From positions 1 to 27,782 of the forward strand of contig CANUCM010000114.1 in assembly GCA_947856675.1 (NCBI GenBank): DNA of 27,782 nt, written 5' to 3'. A model generated the notes under the pieces. It was not told the DNA's origin. It was given only the letters and a program-made list of their open reading frames with translations, and searched no databases. A program made the translations under genes and the position numbers. Numbering within the stretch: the first letter of the stretch is position 1; each line of letters begins with the position of its first letter. Positions 1 to 8,439 of this stretch are shown one piece after another. The stretch comes from an uncultured Clostridia bacterium. GTDB lineage: Bacteria; Bacillota; Clostridia; Oscillospirales; Butyricicoccaceae.

Positions 1-36
1 CGCTGAGCCACCACTACTTTCAGGAGGAAACAAGTT

Positions 37-1827
37 ATGTCTGAAAACACAGCCTTGAAAACGGCCGAAGTCCAGACCGCACCCTCGCCGTCTTCTGCCG
101 CAGAAACTTCTGCCGCGCAGCCGGTGCGCAACAAATACGCCACAAGCAAAAAGCACCGCAAAATGCCCCGTTGGCTTAAAATTGCCATTGCCGTACTGCT
201 TATCGGCGCCCTTTGCGCCACGGTATATTACTTTGTCAACAAATTTTCCTCAAATGCCAATTCCACCATCGAAGAAGGCATGGTTTCCCGCGGCACCCTT
301 GCCTCGCAGGTTACGGGCTGGGGAAACGTTGTCGCAAAGCAAACGGCAGAATACGGCGCCAAATCCCGCGGCACCGTCACCGAAGTGGCCGTCCAGGCCG
401 GTGACATCGTCAAAGCCGGCGATCTGCTGTTTGTCATCGATCCCACGGAATACAAGCAGGAGCTGGAAGACGCGGAAAAAGCCATGCGCGCCGCGGCCGA
501 TGCCGTCACGAAGGCTTCCAAGGCACTGTCCAATACCAGCCTGACCGCCCCGTTTGCCGGAAAGCTCATCGAGTGTGAAGAAGTGCTCGTCGGGCAGGAC
601 GTTTCCGCCGGCCAGAAAATCGGCACGCTCATTGACGATTCGGTGATGAAGCTGGAGCTGTACTTCAGCTATGCCTACGAAAACAGCATTTACGCCGGCC
701 AGAGCGTCACGGTTTCGGTTCCCGACAGCATGGTGCAGGTCACCGGCACCGTCGCTTCCGTCGACAAGATCAAAAAGCCCATCGACGGCGCCGTGTGCTT
801 CCGCGTCAACGTCAACGTCCCCAACGGCGGTACGCTGACTGCCGATCAGGCTGCCGCCGGGTACATAACGGCAAACGGCACCGAAATGATGCCCGCGTCC
901 GGCGGAAAGCTGGAATACAACCGCAAGCAGGACCTGACCATGGCCGTCGGCGGCACGCTGCAGTACACCGACATCATGGAATACGGCGAATACCGTGCCG
1001 GCCAGACCCTCTGCACCGTTGACGCAGGCAGCCTGCAGTCCGAGCTCGAAGCGGCCCAGAAAACCTATGACGAAGCGGCTCAGAAAGTCAGCGAGCTGCA
1101 GGCGGATATGGTCAACACCGAAATCCGCTCGGAGATCAGCGGCGTGGTTTCCAACCTCGTCGTTTCCGTCGGCGACAAGCTGCAGGCGTCCGGAACGCCT
1201 GTTGTCACGGTTTCCGACACCTCGTCCCTTCTGGTCGAGGCCAACATCGATGAGCTGGACATCTCCAGCGTACAGCTCGGAATGCCCGTTATGATAAGCT
1301 ACAACGACGGGAACTCGTCTGTTATGGGCGAGGTTTCCTACGTCAGCTTTGAAGCCAAAACCGACCAGAGCAGCGGCTGGAACCAGGGTGCCGTGGCCTA
1401 CTTCCCCGCCCGCTTCTCCATCAGCGGCGACGCAGACAATTCCCTGCTTCCCGGCATCGGCGTCAACTACACCATCACTTCCGTCATCAAGGAAGACTGC
1501 CTTGTCGTCCCTTCCAAAGCCGTGATTTTCACCGAGGCGGGCACCGTCGTTTACGTAAAAAAAGGACAGGGCTTTGACGAATACCCCGTTGCCGACATTT
1601 CCGCCCCCGCCGAAGGCGAAGATGCCTCCGCCGAAGGCGCTCCGGACGCCGGAGCCGCGCAGGGTTCCCCGCAAAGCCAGATCCCCGAAGGCTTCTACCC
1701 GGTGGCCGTGGAAATCGGCCTGTCCGACGCCAACAACACCGAAATTGTCTCCGGGCTGGAAGAAGGCACGCCCATTTACGTCACAACCTACACCAACAAT
1801 GACGGCTACTATTACGGCGGCTATTAA
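37..1827 (+). CDS. HlyD/MacA-like membrane-fusion (adaptor) protein, double-length
   Basis: Adaptor subunit of a MacAB-like ABC export system, 596 aa. Seen: a soluble N-terminus rich in Ala, Thr and Ser (1-40), a basic stretch, one membrane helix (about 47-67), then an extracytoplasmic part. Two half-lipoyl (barrel-sandwich) motifs lie near 105-135 and 170-200. A second set with a coiled-coil hairpin (about 330-360) lies near 285-395, so the lipoyl module appears twice. A beta-barrel region follows (400-520), then an Ala/Glu/Gly-rich low-complexity insert (about 525-550) and a Tyr/Gly-rich end. Typical relatives are 350-450 aa. The start is set by AGGAGG at 22-27, 9 nt upstream. TGA at 4-6 may end an upstream gene, so the promoter is probably outside the window. 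The stop codon overlaps the ribosome site of the next gene, which indicates co-translation with the ATPase and permease. The substrate cannot be read from the sequence. Confidence 0.88.
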   Translation: MSENTALKTAEVQTAPSPSSAAETSAAQPVRNKYATSKKHRKMPRWLKIAIAVLLIGALCATVYYFVNKFSSNANSTIEEGMVSRGTLASQVTGWGNVVAKQTAEYGAKSRGTVTEVAVQAGDIVKAGDLLFVIDPTEYKQELEDAEKAMRAAADAVTKASKALSNTSLTAPFAGKLIECEEVLVGQDVSAGQKIGTLIDDSVMKLELYFSYAYENSIYAGQSVTVSVPDSMVQVTGTVASVDKIKKPIDGAVCFRVNVNVPNGGTLTADQAAAGYITANGTEMMPASGGKLEYNRKQDLTMAVGGTLQYTDIMEYGEYRAGQTLCTVDAGSLQSELEAAQKTYDEAAQKVSELQADMVNTEIRSEISGVVSNLVVSVGDKLQASGTPVVTVSDTSSLLVEANIDELDISSVQLGMPVMISYNDGNSSVMGEVSYVSFEAKTDQSSGWNQGAVAYFPARFSISGDADNSLLPGIGVNYTITSVIKEDCLVVPSKAVIFTEAGTVVYVKKGQGFDEYPVADISAPAEGEDASAEGAPDAGAAQGSPQSQIPEGFYPVAVEIGLSDANNTEIVSGLEEGTPIYVTTYTNNDGYYYGGY

Positions 1828-1839
1828 GGTGGTGTGCGC

Positions 1840-2595
1840 ATGCTTATTGATGTAAGGCGAATCAGCAAGATTTACAACGAAGGGCTGGCCAGTGAGGTGC
1901 GGGCGCTGGATGACGTTTCCCTTCAGATTGATTACGGCGAGTTCACCACCATCTGGGGGCAGTCGGGCTCCGGAAAGTCCACCCTGATGAACATTCTGGG
2001 GTGCCTCGATCTGCCTACTTACGGGGAGTACCTGCTGGACGGCGAACCGGTCAATCAGATGCCCATAAAAAAGCTGTCCACCATCCGAAATCACCACATC
2101 GGGTTCATTTTCCAGGGGTTCAACCTCATTCCCTCACTGACCGCCCTGGAAAATGTGGAGCTTCCCCTCATTTACCGCGGCATGCCCTACAGCCAGCGCA
2201 TGGAGCTGTGCCGCAGCTCTCTTGAAAGCGTCGGGCTGGGCGAGCGCTTAAAGCACCGTCCCTCCGAGCTTTCCGGCGGACAGCAGCAGCGTGTCGCCAT
2301 TGCCCGCGCCATTGCCGCCTCTCCGCCCATTATCATGGCTGACGAACCCACAGGCAACCTGGATTCGCGCTCGGGCGCGGAAATTATGCAGCGCCTGGCC
2401 CGTCTCAATGAACAGGGCTCCACCGTCATTCTCATTACGCACGATCTCCGCCTGGCCCGCGCCGCCAAGCGCATTGTGACCATACACGACGGCCGCGTCA
2501 TCGCCGACGAAGCCGTGCCGGAATCGCAGCGCCGTGAGGCCTTGACCTTTACAGAGCCCGTTGCCGCATCCAAAGAGGGAGGTGCAGCAGACTAA
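1840..2595 (+). CDS. ABC transporter ATP-binding protein, MacB/LolD type
   Basis: Cytoplasmic ATPase that powers the permease encoded next to it, 251 aa. All ABC motifs are visible: Walker A GQSGSGKST (40-48), Q-loop Gln93 in FQGFNLIPS, signature LSGGQQQR (145-152), Walker B IIMADE with its Glu170, a D-loop NLDS, and the switch His202 in ITHD. The FQGFNLIP and ADEPTGNLDS strings are typical of the MacB/LolD/FtsE (mechanotransmitter) subfamily and not of importers. ATG 1840 is preferred over GTG 1834 because the ribosome site AAGGTGG (1826-1832) lies 7 nt before the ATG but only 1 nt before the GTG. The gene abuts the permease start with no gap. The C-terminal tail (about 225-251) is a non-conserved extension. 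Confidence 0.95.
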   Translation: MLIDVRRISKIYNEGLASEVRALDDVSLQIDYGEFTTIWGQSGSGKSTLMNILGCLDLPTYGEYLLDGEPVNQMPIKKLSTIRNHHIGFIFQGFNLIPSLTALENVELPLIYRGMPYSQRMELCRSSLESVGLGERLKHRPSELSGGQQQRVAIARAIAASPPIIMADEPTGNLDSRSGAEIMQRLARLNEQGSTVILITHDLRLARAAKRIVTIHDGRVIADEAVPESQRREALTFTEPVAASKEGGAAD

Positions 2596-3765
2596 ATGCG
2601 GATATTTCAAACCTTTTCCATGGCGATGAAATCCATTTTCAACAACAAAATGCGCTCTCTGCTGACCATGCTGGGCATTATCATCGGCGTGTGCTCGGTT
2701 ATCACCCTGGTTTCCGTCATGCGCGGCTCTCAGGCCAAGATCATGGAGGGCTATGCGAAAATGGGCACCAACCGCATCAGCGTGAACTACAACACCTGGG
2801 ACGGCAGTGATTTTGCCGGCGACCTTTATGATTTCTGTCTGGGGCTCAGCACGGAAGTGGAAGGCGTCACCCCCAGCGTTTCACAGTACCTCACCCTGCG
2901 CTACAAAACCAAAAGCATGGAAACGCGCGTCAGCTTCGGTTCGGATCAGTTCGACCGCTGCCAGAATTATGAGCTTGCCGCCGGCCGCAGCCTGTGCTAT
3001 ACCGATATTTACAACCGCGTCAAGGTCTGCGTCCTTGGCAGCCGCGTCGCCTCCGAGTTTTTCAACCTGGAAAACCCCATCGGGAAAACCATCAAAATCA
3101 AAGGGGATCAGTATACCGTCGTTGGTATTTACCAATCCAAGTTTGACAACCAGCAGGGCTCGGATGACGACATGATTCTCGTTCCCTATTCGCGCATGCG
3201 TTCCATCATGGGCACGCGGCAGATTTCCCAGTTTACCGTGAAAGCCACCAGCGCAGCCAACGTCAACATCGCCATCAACAAAATCGGAAACTGGCTTTCT
3301 TCCCGCGTAAAACAGGGGTACTTTGACATCTACTCCAACACGAATTACATTGAACAGCAAAATGAAAACAACAAAATGCTGACCCTTTTGGTCGGCGGCA
3401 TTGCCGGCATTTCCCTTTTGGTCGGCGGCATCGGCATTATGAACATCATGCTGGTGTCCGTCGCCGAACGGACCCGAGAAATCGGCATCCGCATGGCTAT
3501 CGGCGCCAAACGCCGCGACATCATCACGCAGTTTCTTATCGAAGCGGCCACTATCAGCGCCTGCGGCGGCGTTATCGGCATTATTCTGGGCGCCATGGGC
3601 TCGGCCCTTCTGTCTTCCGCCATTTTGAAAGAAGTGTTCTACCCGGATCCCACCATTACCATCGGCGCATTCCTGTTTTCTGTAGTGCTGGGCGTGTTTT
3701 TCGGTTTTTATCCTGCCAACAAGGCTTCCAAGATGCAGCCCGTGGAAGCCCTGCGCAATCAATAA
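2596..3765 (+). CDS. ABC transporter permease, MacB/FtsX family
   Basis: Integral-membrane permease, 389 aa, forming with the preceding ATPase and adaptor a MacAB-like tripartite-style exporter. In a monoderm cell this would act on the outer face of the membrane and not through a TolC channel. Seen: an N-terminal helix (about 21-43), an extracytoplasmic MacB_PCD-like domain (about 45-255), then the FtsX domain with three helices (about 262-285, 315-340, 355-375). The hallmark GGIGIMNIMLVSV, followed by ERTREIGIRMAIGA, is intact. The ATG directly follows the stop codon of the ATPase gene, with AGGGAGGTG about 12 nt upstream inside that gene, so translation is likely coupled. Family members export peptides, lipoproteins or antibiotics. 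Nothing here identifies the cargo. Confidence 0.94.
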   Translation: MRIFQTFSMAMKSIFNNKMRSLLTMLGIIIGVCSVITLVSVMRGSQAKIMEGYAKMGTNRISVNYNTWDGSDFAGDLYDFCLGLSTEVEGVTPSVSQYLTLRYKTKSMETRVSFGSDQFDRCQNYELAAGRSLCYTDIYNRVKVCVLGSRVASEFFNLENPIGKTIKIKGDQYTVVGIYQSKFDNQQGSDDDMILVPYSRMRSIMGTRQISQFTVKATSAANVNIAINKIGNWLSSRVKQGYFDIYSNTNYIEQQNENNKMLTLLVGGIAGISLLVGGIGIMNIMLVSVAERTREIGIRMAIGAKRRDIITQFLIEAATISACGGVIGIILGAMGSALLSSAILKEVFYPDPTITIGAFLFSVVLGVFFGFYPANKASKMQPVEALRNQ

Positions 3766-3778
3766 AGAGGGGGTTCTT

Positions 3779-6064
3779 ATGAAAAAACGCATCCTTTGCG
3801 CGCTTCTTGCGGTGTTTATCCTGGCCGGCGCCGTGCCGTCGTTTGCCGTGTTCAACGACATCTCCCAAAACAGCGAGCGCTGGGCCGCCGAAAGCCTGGC
3901 TTCCCTGGGGATTCTCAGCGGCGTCGGCAACGGCGCCTTCCGCCCCGACGACACGCTGACCCGGGCGGAGTTTTGCAAAATGGCCGTGCTGGCCGCCGGG
4001 TTTGATGAGGTTTCCATCTACTCGAGCTACACTATTTTCCCGGACGTCTTAGCCTCGCAGTGGTATGCTCCCTATGTCAATGCCGCCGTCCGCAAATATC
4101 AGATCATCCGCGGCGATCATCTGGGACGCTTCAACCCCGACAACCCCATCACCTATGGCGAAGCCGTAACCATCCTGCTGCGCATGCTGGGCTATACCTT
4201 GGAAGACATCGGCTATTTCTGGCCGCGCGACGATGCGGTCAAAGCCGAGCAAATCGGCCTCAACCGCGAAATGAAAAGCTTCGGAACCGGCGACAACCTC
4301 CCCCGCGGCCAGGCAGCCATTCTGATCCGCAACCTGCTGCTTTCTTCCAAAAAGGACGGCGGACTTTTCGCGTCGCAGGCCTTCAACACGGGTGAGCAGG
4401 CCCTGCTGGCCGCCACATGGCAGTCAGACGCCGGACTTGCCTATGGGGAAATCCGTCTGTTCGGCGGCGCCGAAGAAACCGTCGTTGTTTCGGACACCGC
4501 CCTGCCCGACTCGCTTCTCGGCCTGCGCGGCATTCCCGTTTACACCAAAACCGGCAACCGCATCGCCGGCTTTATCGCCGATACCCAGGGCCTTGAGAGC
4601 GCCGTGGTGCGCTCCACATCCGTCGATTCCGTCGAAACGGAAAGCGGAGCCAAAATCACCGTGCCCCGTTCCTGCAAGCTGCTGGTTTCCGGCAAGCTGT
4701 CCGACTATGTCACCGCCTATTACGACCTGCGCCCGGGCTCTGAGATCTACATCTACCGCGATGCCTCCGGCGCCGTTTCCCACATCAGCGGCGGACAGGC
4801 CACGCTCTCCCTGGCCACTTCGGCCGTGTACGGCGTCGACGACATGGTCATTTCGCAAAGCGCCCGCATTGTGAAAAACGGCGCTGCCGTGACCCGCGAC
4901 CAGATAGAGCGCTACGACGTCGTGTCCTACGTCGCTTCGGAAAACACCTACTATGTTTCCGACAGCCGCGTCACCCTTCTGTATGAGGATGCCCAGCCCA
5001 CCTACACCCTGCCTTCCACCATCAAGGCGGGCGGCAAAACCTTCTCCATCAGTGAGCAGGCAGCCAGGTACTTCCGTGACCTGACCTTCAACCGCACCAT
5101 CACCCTGCTCTTTGATTACAACGGAAACGTCGCCGCCGCCTTTGACAGCGGAAAGGTTTCGGCCAAAGCGCCCGCCATCCTGACCGATCTGAGCGAGTCG
5201 AGCGCCACAGTGCGCCTGCTTTCCGGAATCGAGCTCAAAGCGCCCCCCTCTTTTGCGGGCTTCTCCACCGTCAATTACGGCGAGCAGAGCGCTTCCTCCC
5301 TGTACCGCAGCGTAGGCCGGCTGGTGTATGTTTCGCAGGACAACTCCGGCAAGCTGGTGTTTTCCACTTTCCAGTACAGCACCGCCGCCGCCGGCACAGT
5401 CGATCCTTCGGCACAAACCGTGGGACAGACGGCCTTCTCCCCCAAAATTCACATTTTTGAGGAGCCCGCTTCCGGCATGCCGCTGCGTGAGCTGTCGCTG
5501 AAAGAGCTGGGCAGCGCTGTCATCCCCTCATCCATGGTGCGCCACGCGCAGCGCGATTCCTCCGGGCGCATTTCCATCCTGGTTTTGTCCAACATCACCG
5601 GCGACGGCTTTACCTACGGCCTTGTTTCCCAGTCGCAGCAGGAAGTTTCCGTCGGCGTCGGCCTGGACGGCAAGGAAATTACGCGCACCCAGTACGTTCT
5701 CAGCGTGCGCACCTCGGAAGGCACGCAAACCCTTGAAACCTTCTACAATCCCGGACTGGGCGCGGTCAGGGACGTTCCCGCCGCCGTTGCGCAGGGCGTT
5801 TTGTCACTGCCCTACGTTTCCGCCTCGCCCGCTTATACCCTCACGCGTTTTTCCACCGTCGGGCGCGACGATTTTGATTCCCAGCTCGGCGTGCGCGTCG
5901 GCAACGCATTCATCCCCCTGGCCGAGAACGTCCAGATTTACGCTTCCGGCATCAACCGCTTCCTTTCCCTGTCCGAGGCGCGATCCAACTTCACACAGTT
6001 TGACATTTACTGCGATCGCGACCCGGGCACCGGCGGCACGGTGCGCATCATCCTGGTTCGCTGA
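3779..6064 (+). CDS. Secreted S-layer homology (SLH) domain protein
   Basis: Surface protein of 761 aa. A signal peptide is visible (basic MKKR, hydrophobic core, likely cut after PSFA at residue 23). Three SLH modules follow: about 24-72 (FNDIS, FRPDDTLTRAEF), 87-145 (FPDV, FNPDNPITYGEA) and a more diverged 147-192 (DNLPRGQAAILIRNLL). SLH triplets bind pyruvylated secondary wall polymers, so the protein should sit on the cell wall. The remaining 570 residues are Ser/Val/Thr-rich beta-type sequence with no motif I recognise. The gene starts 13 nt after the permease with AGAGGGGG just before it and ends at the operon terminator. Its place suggests a functional link with the exporter, either as a wall-anchored partner or as cargo; this is inference. 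Confidence 0.9.
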   Translation: MKKRILCALLAVFILAGAVPSFAVFNDISQNSERWAAESLASLGILSGVGNGAFRPDDTLTRAEFCKMAVLAAGFDEVSIYSSYTIFPDVLASQWYAPYVNAAVRKYQIIRGDHLGRFNPDNPITYGEAVTILLRMLGYTLEDIGYFWPRDDAVKAEQIGLNREMKSFGTGDNLPRGQAAILIRNLLLSSKKDGGLFASQAFNTGEQALLAATWQSDAGLAYGEIRLFGGAEETVVVSDTALPDSLLGLRGIPVYTKTGNRIAGFIADTQGLESAVVRSTSVDSVETESGAKITVPRSCKLLVSGKLSDYVTAYYDLRPGSEIYIYRDASGAVSHISGGQATLSLATSAVYGVDDMVISQSARIVKNGAAVTRDQIERYDVVSYVASENTYYVSDSRVTLLYEDAQPTYTLPSTIKAGGKTFSISEQAARYFRDLTFNRTITLLFDYNGNVAAAFDSGKVSAKAPAILTDLSESSATVRLLSGIELKAPPSFAGFSTVNYGEQSASSLYRSVGRLVYVSQDNSGKLVFSTFQYSTAAAGTVDPSAQTVGQTAFSPKIHIFEEPASGMPLRELSLKELGSAVIPSSMVRHAQRDSSGRISILVLSNITGDGFTYGLVSQSQQEVSVGVGLDGKEITRTQYVLSVRTSEGTQTLETFYNPGLGAVRDVPAAVAQGVLSLPYVSASPAYTLTRFSTVGRDDFDSQLGVRVGNAFIPLAENVQIYASGINRFLSLSEARSNFTQFDIYCDRDPGTGGTVRIILVR

Positions 6065-6078
6065 ACCTTCCTCTTTTT

Positions 6079-6120
6079 GCAAAGGCCCTCGCCAAAAACG
6101 GGGCCTTTGCTTTTCTTTTG
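6079..6120 (+). terminator. Rho-independent terminator of the adaptor-ABC-SLH operon
   Basis: A perfect 10-bp stem GCAAAGGCCC (6079-6088) / GGGCCTTTGC (6101-6110) with a 12-nt loop is followed by TTTTCTTTT. It begins 15 nt after the SLH stop codon. There is no A-tract on the left side, so it works in the plus direction only. Confidence 0.9.
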
Positions 6121-6133
6121 AGCACTTTCGCGG

Positions 6134-6139
6134 TATAAT
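6134..6139 (+). promoter_or_regulatory. -10 element TATAAT of the LysR gene
   Basis: A consensus TATAAT, within CGGTATAATG, lies 28 nt before the LysR start codon and just after the upstream terminator. No good -35 box is seen at 16-18 nt spacing: the hexamer at 17 nt is TTTTCT. Confidence 0.6.
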
Positions 6140-6167
6140 GAGAAAAAACGCACAGGAGCGTGATCGT

Positions 6168-7082
6168 ATGACCCTGCAGCAGCTTCGCTACGCTGTGGAA
6201 ATCGCCCGATGCGGCTCTATCAGCAGCACTGCCCGCCAGTTGTATGTTTCTCAGCCCAGCCTGAGCGCCGCCATTAAAGATCTCGAGTCCGAGCTGGGCA
6301 TCTGTATTTTTGAACGCACCAGCCGCGGAATCCGCCTCTCTCCTGACGGCACGGCTTTTATCCGTCAGGCCAGCGCCCTGCTTGAACAGGCCGATGACAT
6401 CAAGGCCAGTTTTTCCGGCGTTTCCGCCGATACGGGGACCAGCTTCTGCGTGTCTGCCCAGCACTATTCCTTTGTTGCCGACGCCTTTGCCCAGATCGTC
6501 CGCCGCCTCGGCGAACAAAAATACAGCCTGACGCTGCGCGAAGGCCGGACGCTGGAAATCATTGAGGACGTGTGTGACCGGCGAAGCGAAGCGGGCATTT
6601 TATTTTTGTCCCAGTCCAACCGCCGCCCGCTGACCAAGCTGTTTGCTTCCCGCGGGTTGGATTTTGTGCCCATCCGACAGGTCCTGCCGCATGTGTTTAT
6701 CCGCCCGGATCACCCGCTGGCTTCCCGCAATACACTGTCCCCGGCCGATTTGCGGGATTTTCCCTACATTTGTTATGAGCAGGGCGAAACCAGCTCGGTA
6801 TTTTTCTCCGAAGAGCTGATGGTGGAGCAGCACAGTCCCCGCATTATTTATGTTTCCGACCGCGCCACCATGGAAAACATCATCTCCGAAACCGATGCCT
6901 ACACCATCGGCACCGGATACATTATTCCCTCTTTCACCGGCTCGGGAATGACTTCCCTGCCGCTGTCCACCTCCGACCGCATGGAAATCGGCGTCTTGTC
7001 CCTGCGCGAAAACGTGCTGTCGCACATTGCCGCCGACTTTGTCAAAGCACTGACCGATTCCATGCGAAAGTGGTCAAAATAA
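6168..7082 (+). CDS. LysR-family transcriptional regulator
   Basis: DNA-binding regulator of 304 aa, the usual length for the family. The N-terminal winged helix-turn-helix (residues 1-60) shows the standard pattern, with SISSTARQLYVSQPSLSAAI as the helix-turn-helix and GICIFERTSRG before the wing. The rest is the two-lobed effector-binding domain. The frame is open further upstream (to 5622, inside the SLH gene), but ATG 6168 is the true start: AGGAG (6154-6158) lies 9 nt before it and the family alignment begins MTLQQLRY. The gene is 113 bp upstream of methionine gamma-lyase on the same strand with no terminator between, so it is likely a local regulator responding to a sulfur or amino-acid signal. 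The effector is not identifiable. Confidence 0.93.
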   Translation: MTLQQLRYAVEIARCGSISSTARQLYVSQPSLSAAIKDLESELGICIFERTSRGIRLSPDGTAFIRQASALLEQADDIKASFSGVSADTGTSFCVSAQHYSFVADAFAQIVRRLGEQKYSLTLREGRTLEIIEDVCDRRSEAGILFLSQSNRRPLTKLFASRGLDFVPIRQVLPHVFIRPDHPLASRNTLSPADLRDFPYICYEQGETSSVFFSEELMVEQHSPRIIYVSDRATMENIISETDAYTIGTGYIIPSFTGSGMTSLPLSTSDRMEIGVLSLRENVLSHIAADFVKALTDSMRKWSK

Positions 7083-7102
7083 ACATCTTTTCATAGCTTT
7101 TT

Positions 7103-7119
7103 ATTATCATGCATTATCA
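7103..7119 (+). repeat. Helically phased direct repeat ATTATCA x2
   Basis: ATTATCA occurs at 7103-7109 and 7113-7119, a 10-bp period, about one helical turn. If transcription starts near 7167, the copies sit near -64 and -54, where LysR-type proteins often bind. The AT-rich setting makes chance repeats more likely. Confidence 0.4.
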
Positions 7120-7153
7120 AAATTAACTATTTCCGTTTTTGCAATTCCAAATG

Positions 7154-7180
7154 ATATAATAATGTCAAACAATATTATAT
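7154..7180 (+). promoter_or_regulatory. -10 region of megL within an inverted repeat
   Basis: TATAAT at 7155-7160 is the likely -10 element. It lies inside a perfect 8-bp inverted repeat ATATAATA (7154-7161) / TATTATAT (7173-7180) with an 11-nt spacer. The best -35 candidate, TTCCGT at 7131-7136, is poor, which fits an activator-dependent promoter. The repeat overlaps the -10 and start region, so a bound protein could also block transcription. The GGAGGG ribosome site follows at 7183-7188. This stretch (7083-7195) holds no gene. Confidence 0.5.
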
Positions 7181-7195
7181 ACGGAGGGAATTGCT

Positions 7196-8386
7196 ATGAA
7201 TCAGTCCTGTGGATTAAACACCACTGCCATCCACGCCGGCGCTAAAAAAGATACTCAGTACGGCGCACTGGCCACCCCCATTTACTCCACCTCCACCTTT
7301 GAGTTTGATTCGGCCGAGCAGGGCGGCGCCCGCTTTGCCGGCAAAGAGCAGGGATACATTTACAGCCGCCTGGGCAATCCCACCACTGCGGTTTTGGAAG
7401 AGAAGCTGGCCGCTCTGGAGCACGCCGAAGCCGCTCTGGCCGTTTCTTCCGGCATGGGTGCCGTCACCACCACGCTGTGGACCGCCCTCAAGGCCGGTGA
7501 CCATGTCGTGGCCGACGAAACGCTGTACGGCTGCACTTTCGCCTTTTTAAACCACGGCCTCACCCGCTTCGGCGTTGAGGTTTCCTTCGTGGACACCAGC
7601 GATCTTGCCGCGGTCAAAGCCGCCATGCGCCCCAACACCAAGCTTTTGTATCTCGAGACTCCCGCCAACCCGAACCTCAAAATTGTCGACCTGCAGGCGC
7701 TTTCGGACATTGCCCACGCCCACAACCCCGCCCTGCTTGTCGTCGTTGACAACACGTTTGCCACCCCGGTTCTGCAGCGCCCCCTCGAGCTGGGCTGCGA
7801 CGTTGTCGTTCACTCCGCCACCAAGTATTTAAACGGCCACGGCGACGTCATCGCCGGTATGATCGCCGGCAAAGCCGACTTTATCGGCCAGTGCCGTCTG
7901 TTCGGCCTTAAGGACATGACCGGTGCCGTCATCGGCGCGTTTGAGTCCTATCTCATCATCCGCGGCATGAAAACCCTGCCGCTGCGCGTCGAACGCCACA
8001 GCAGCAACGCCCTGGCCGTCGCGCAGTTCCTGCAGCAGCACCCGGCTGTGGAAACCGTATATTATCCCGGCCTGAGCAGCCATCCCGGCCACGAAATCGC
8101 CGCAAAGCAGATGCACGGCGGTTTCGGCGGCATCCTCGCCTTTGAGGTCAAGGGCGGCTTTGAAGCCGGCAAAAAGGTCATCAACAGCGTACAGCTGGCC
8201 AAGGTCGCCGTCAGCCTGGGCGACTGCGAGACGCTCATCGAACACCCCGCTTCCATGACGCACTCTCCGTACACCCCGGAAGAACGCGCTGCGGCCGGCA
8301 TTTCCGAAGGCCTTATCCGCCTGGCGGTCGGCCTGGAAAACGTCGAAGACATTATCGCCGATCTCAAGCAGGCCCTGGAAAAATAA
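7196..8386 (+). CDS. megL: Methionine gamma-lyase (PLP-dependent)
   Basis: Pyridoxal-phosphate enzyme of the Cys/Met metabolism family, 396 aa, cytosolic. It splits methionine to methanethiol, ammonia and 2-oxobutyrate. The family landmarks are all present: YSRLGNPT (Tyr56, Arg58 bind the cofactor phosphate of the neighbouring subunit), SSGMG (84-88), Tyr111 stacking on PLP, Asp185 in VVDNTF, the Schiff-base Lys210 in SATKYLNGHGD, and Arg375 binding the substrate carboxylate. The lyase, as opposed to cystathionine synthase or lyase, is favoured by Cys113 in YGCTFAF and by GLKDMTGAV (Lys239, Asp240), both matching the known methionine gamma-lyase active site. GGAGGG at 7183-7188 sets the start. 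Homocysteine or cysteine could be side substrates. Adjacent LysR gene: probable regulator. Confidence 0.9.
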   Translation: MNQSCGLNTTAIHAGAKKDTQYGALATPIYSTSTFEFDSAEQGGARFAGKEQGYIYSRLGNPTTAVLEEKLAALEHAEAALAVSSGMGAVTTTLWTALKAGDHVVADETLYGCTFAFLNHGLTRFGVEVSFVDTSDLAAVKAAMRPNTKLLYLETPANPNLKIVDLQALSDIAHAHNPALLVVVDNTFATPVLQRPLELGCDVVVHSATKYLNGHGDVIAGMIAGKADFIGQCRLFGLKDMTGAVIGAFESYLIIRGMKTLPLRVERHSSNALAVAQFLQQHPAVETVYYPGLSSHPGHEIAAKQMHGGFGGILAFEVKGGFEAGKKVINSVQLAKVAVSLGDCETLIEHPASMTHSPYTPEERAAAGISEGLIRLAVGLENVEDIIADLKQALEK

Positions 8387-8393
8387 TCTAAAC

Positions 8394-8435
8394 AAAAAAG
8401 CCGTCCCCCTTTTTTTGGGGGGACGGCCTTTTTTT
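8394..8435. terminator. Bidirectional terminator between megL and the YtcJ-like gene
   Basis: The stem GCCGTCCCCC (8400-8409) / GGGGGACGGC (8418-8427) has an 8-nt T-rich loop. It is preceded by AAAAAA and followed by C and TTTTTTT, so it works for megL on plus and for the convergent amidohydrolase on minus, whose stop lies 5 nt beyond. Confidence 0.93.
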
Positions 8436-8439
8436 GCAG

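Noticed and set aside
250..2097. Open frame of 615 codons on the minus strand
   Set aside because: It is antisense to the adaptor and ATPase genes, has a Gly/Val/Asp-rich product without motifs, and has no ribosome site or promoter.
3387..3434. Near-repeat of a Leu-Leu-Val-Gly-Gly coding segment in the permease gene
   Set aside because: This is the normal conserved MacB/FtsX sequence around the second membrane helix, not a recent duplication.
5622..6167. Upstream extension of the LysR frame
   Set aside because: The extension runs through the SLH gene in another frame and across a terminator. ATG 6168 has a ribosome site and the correct family start.
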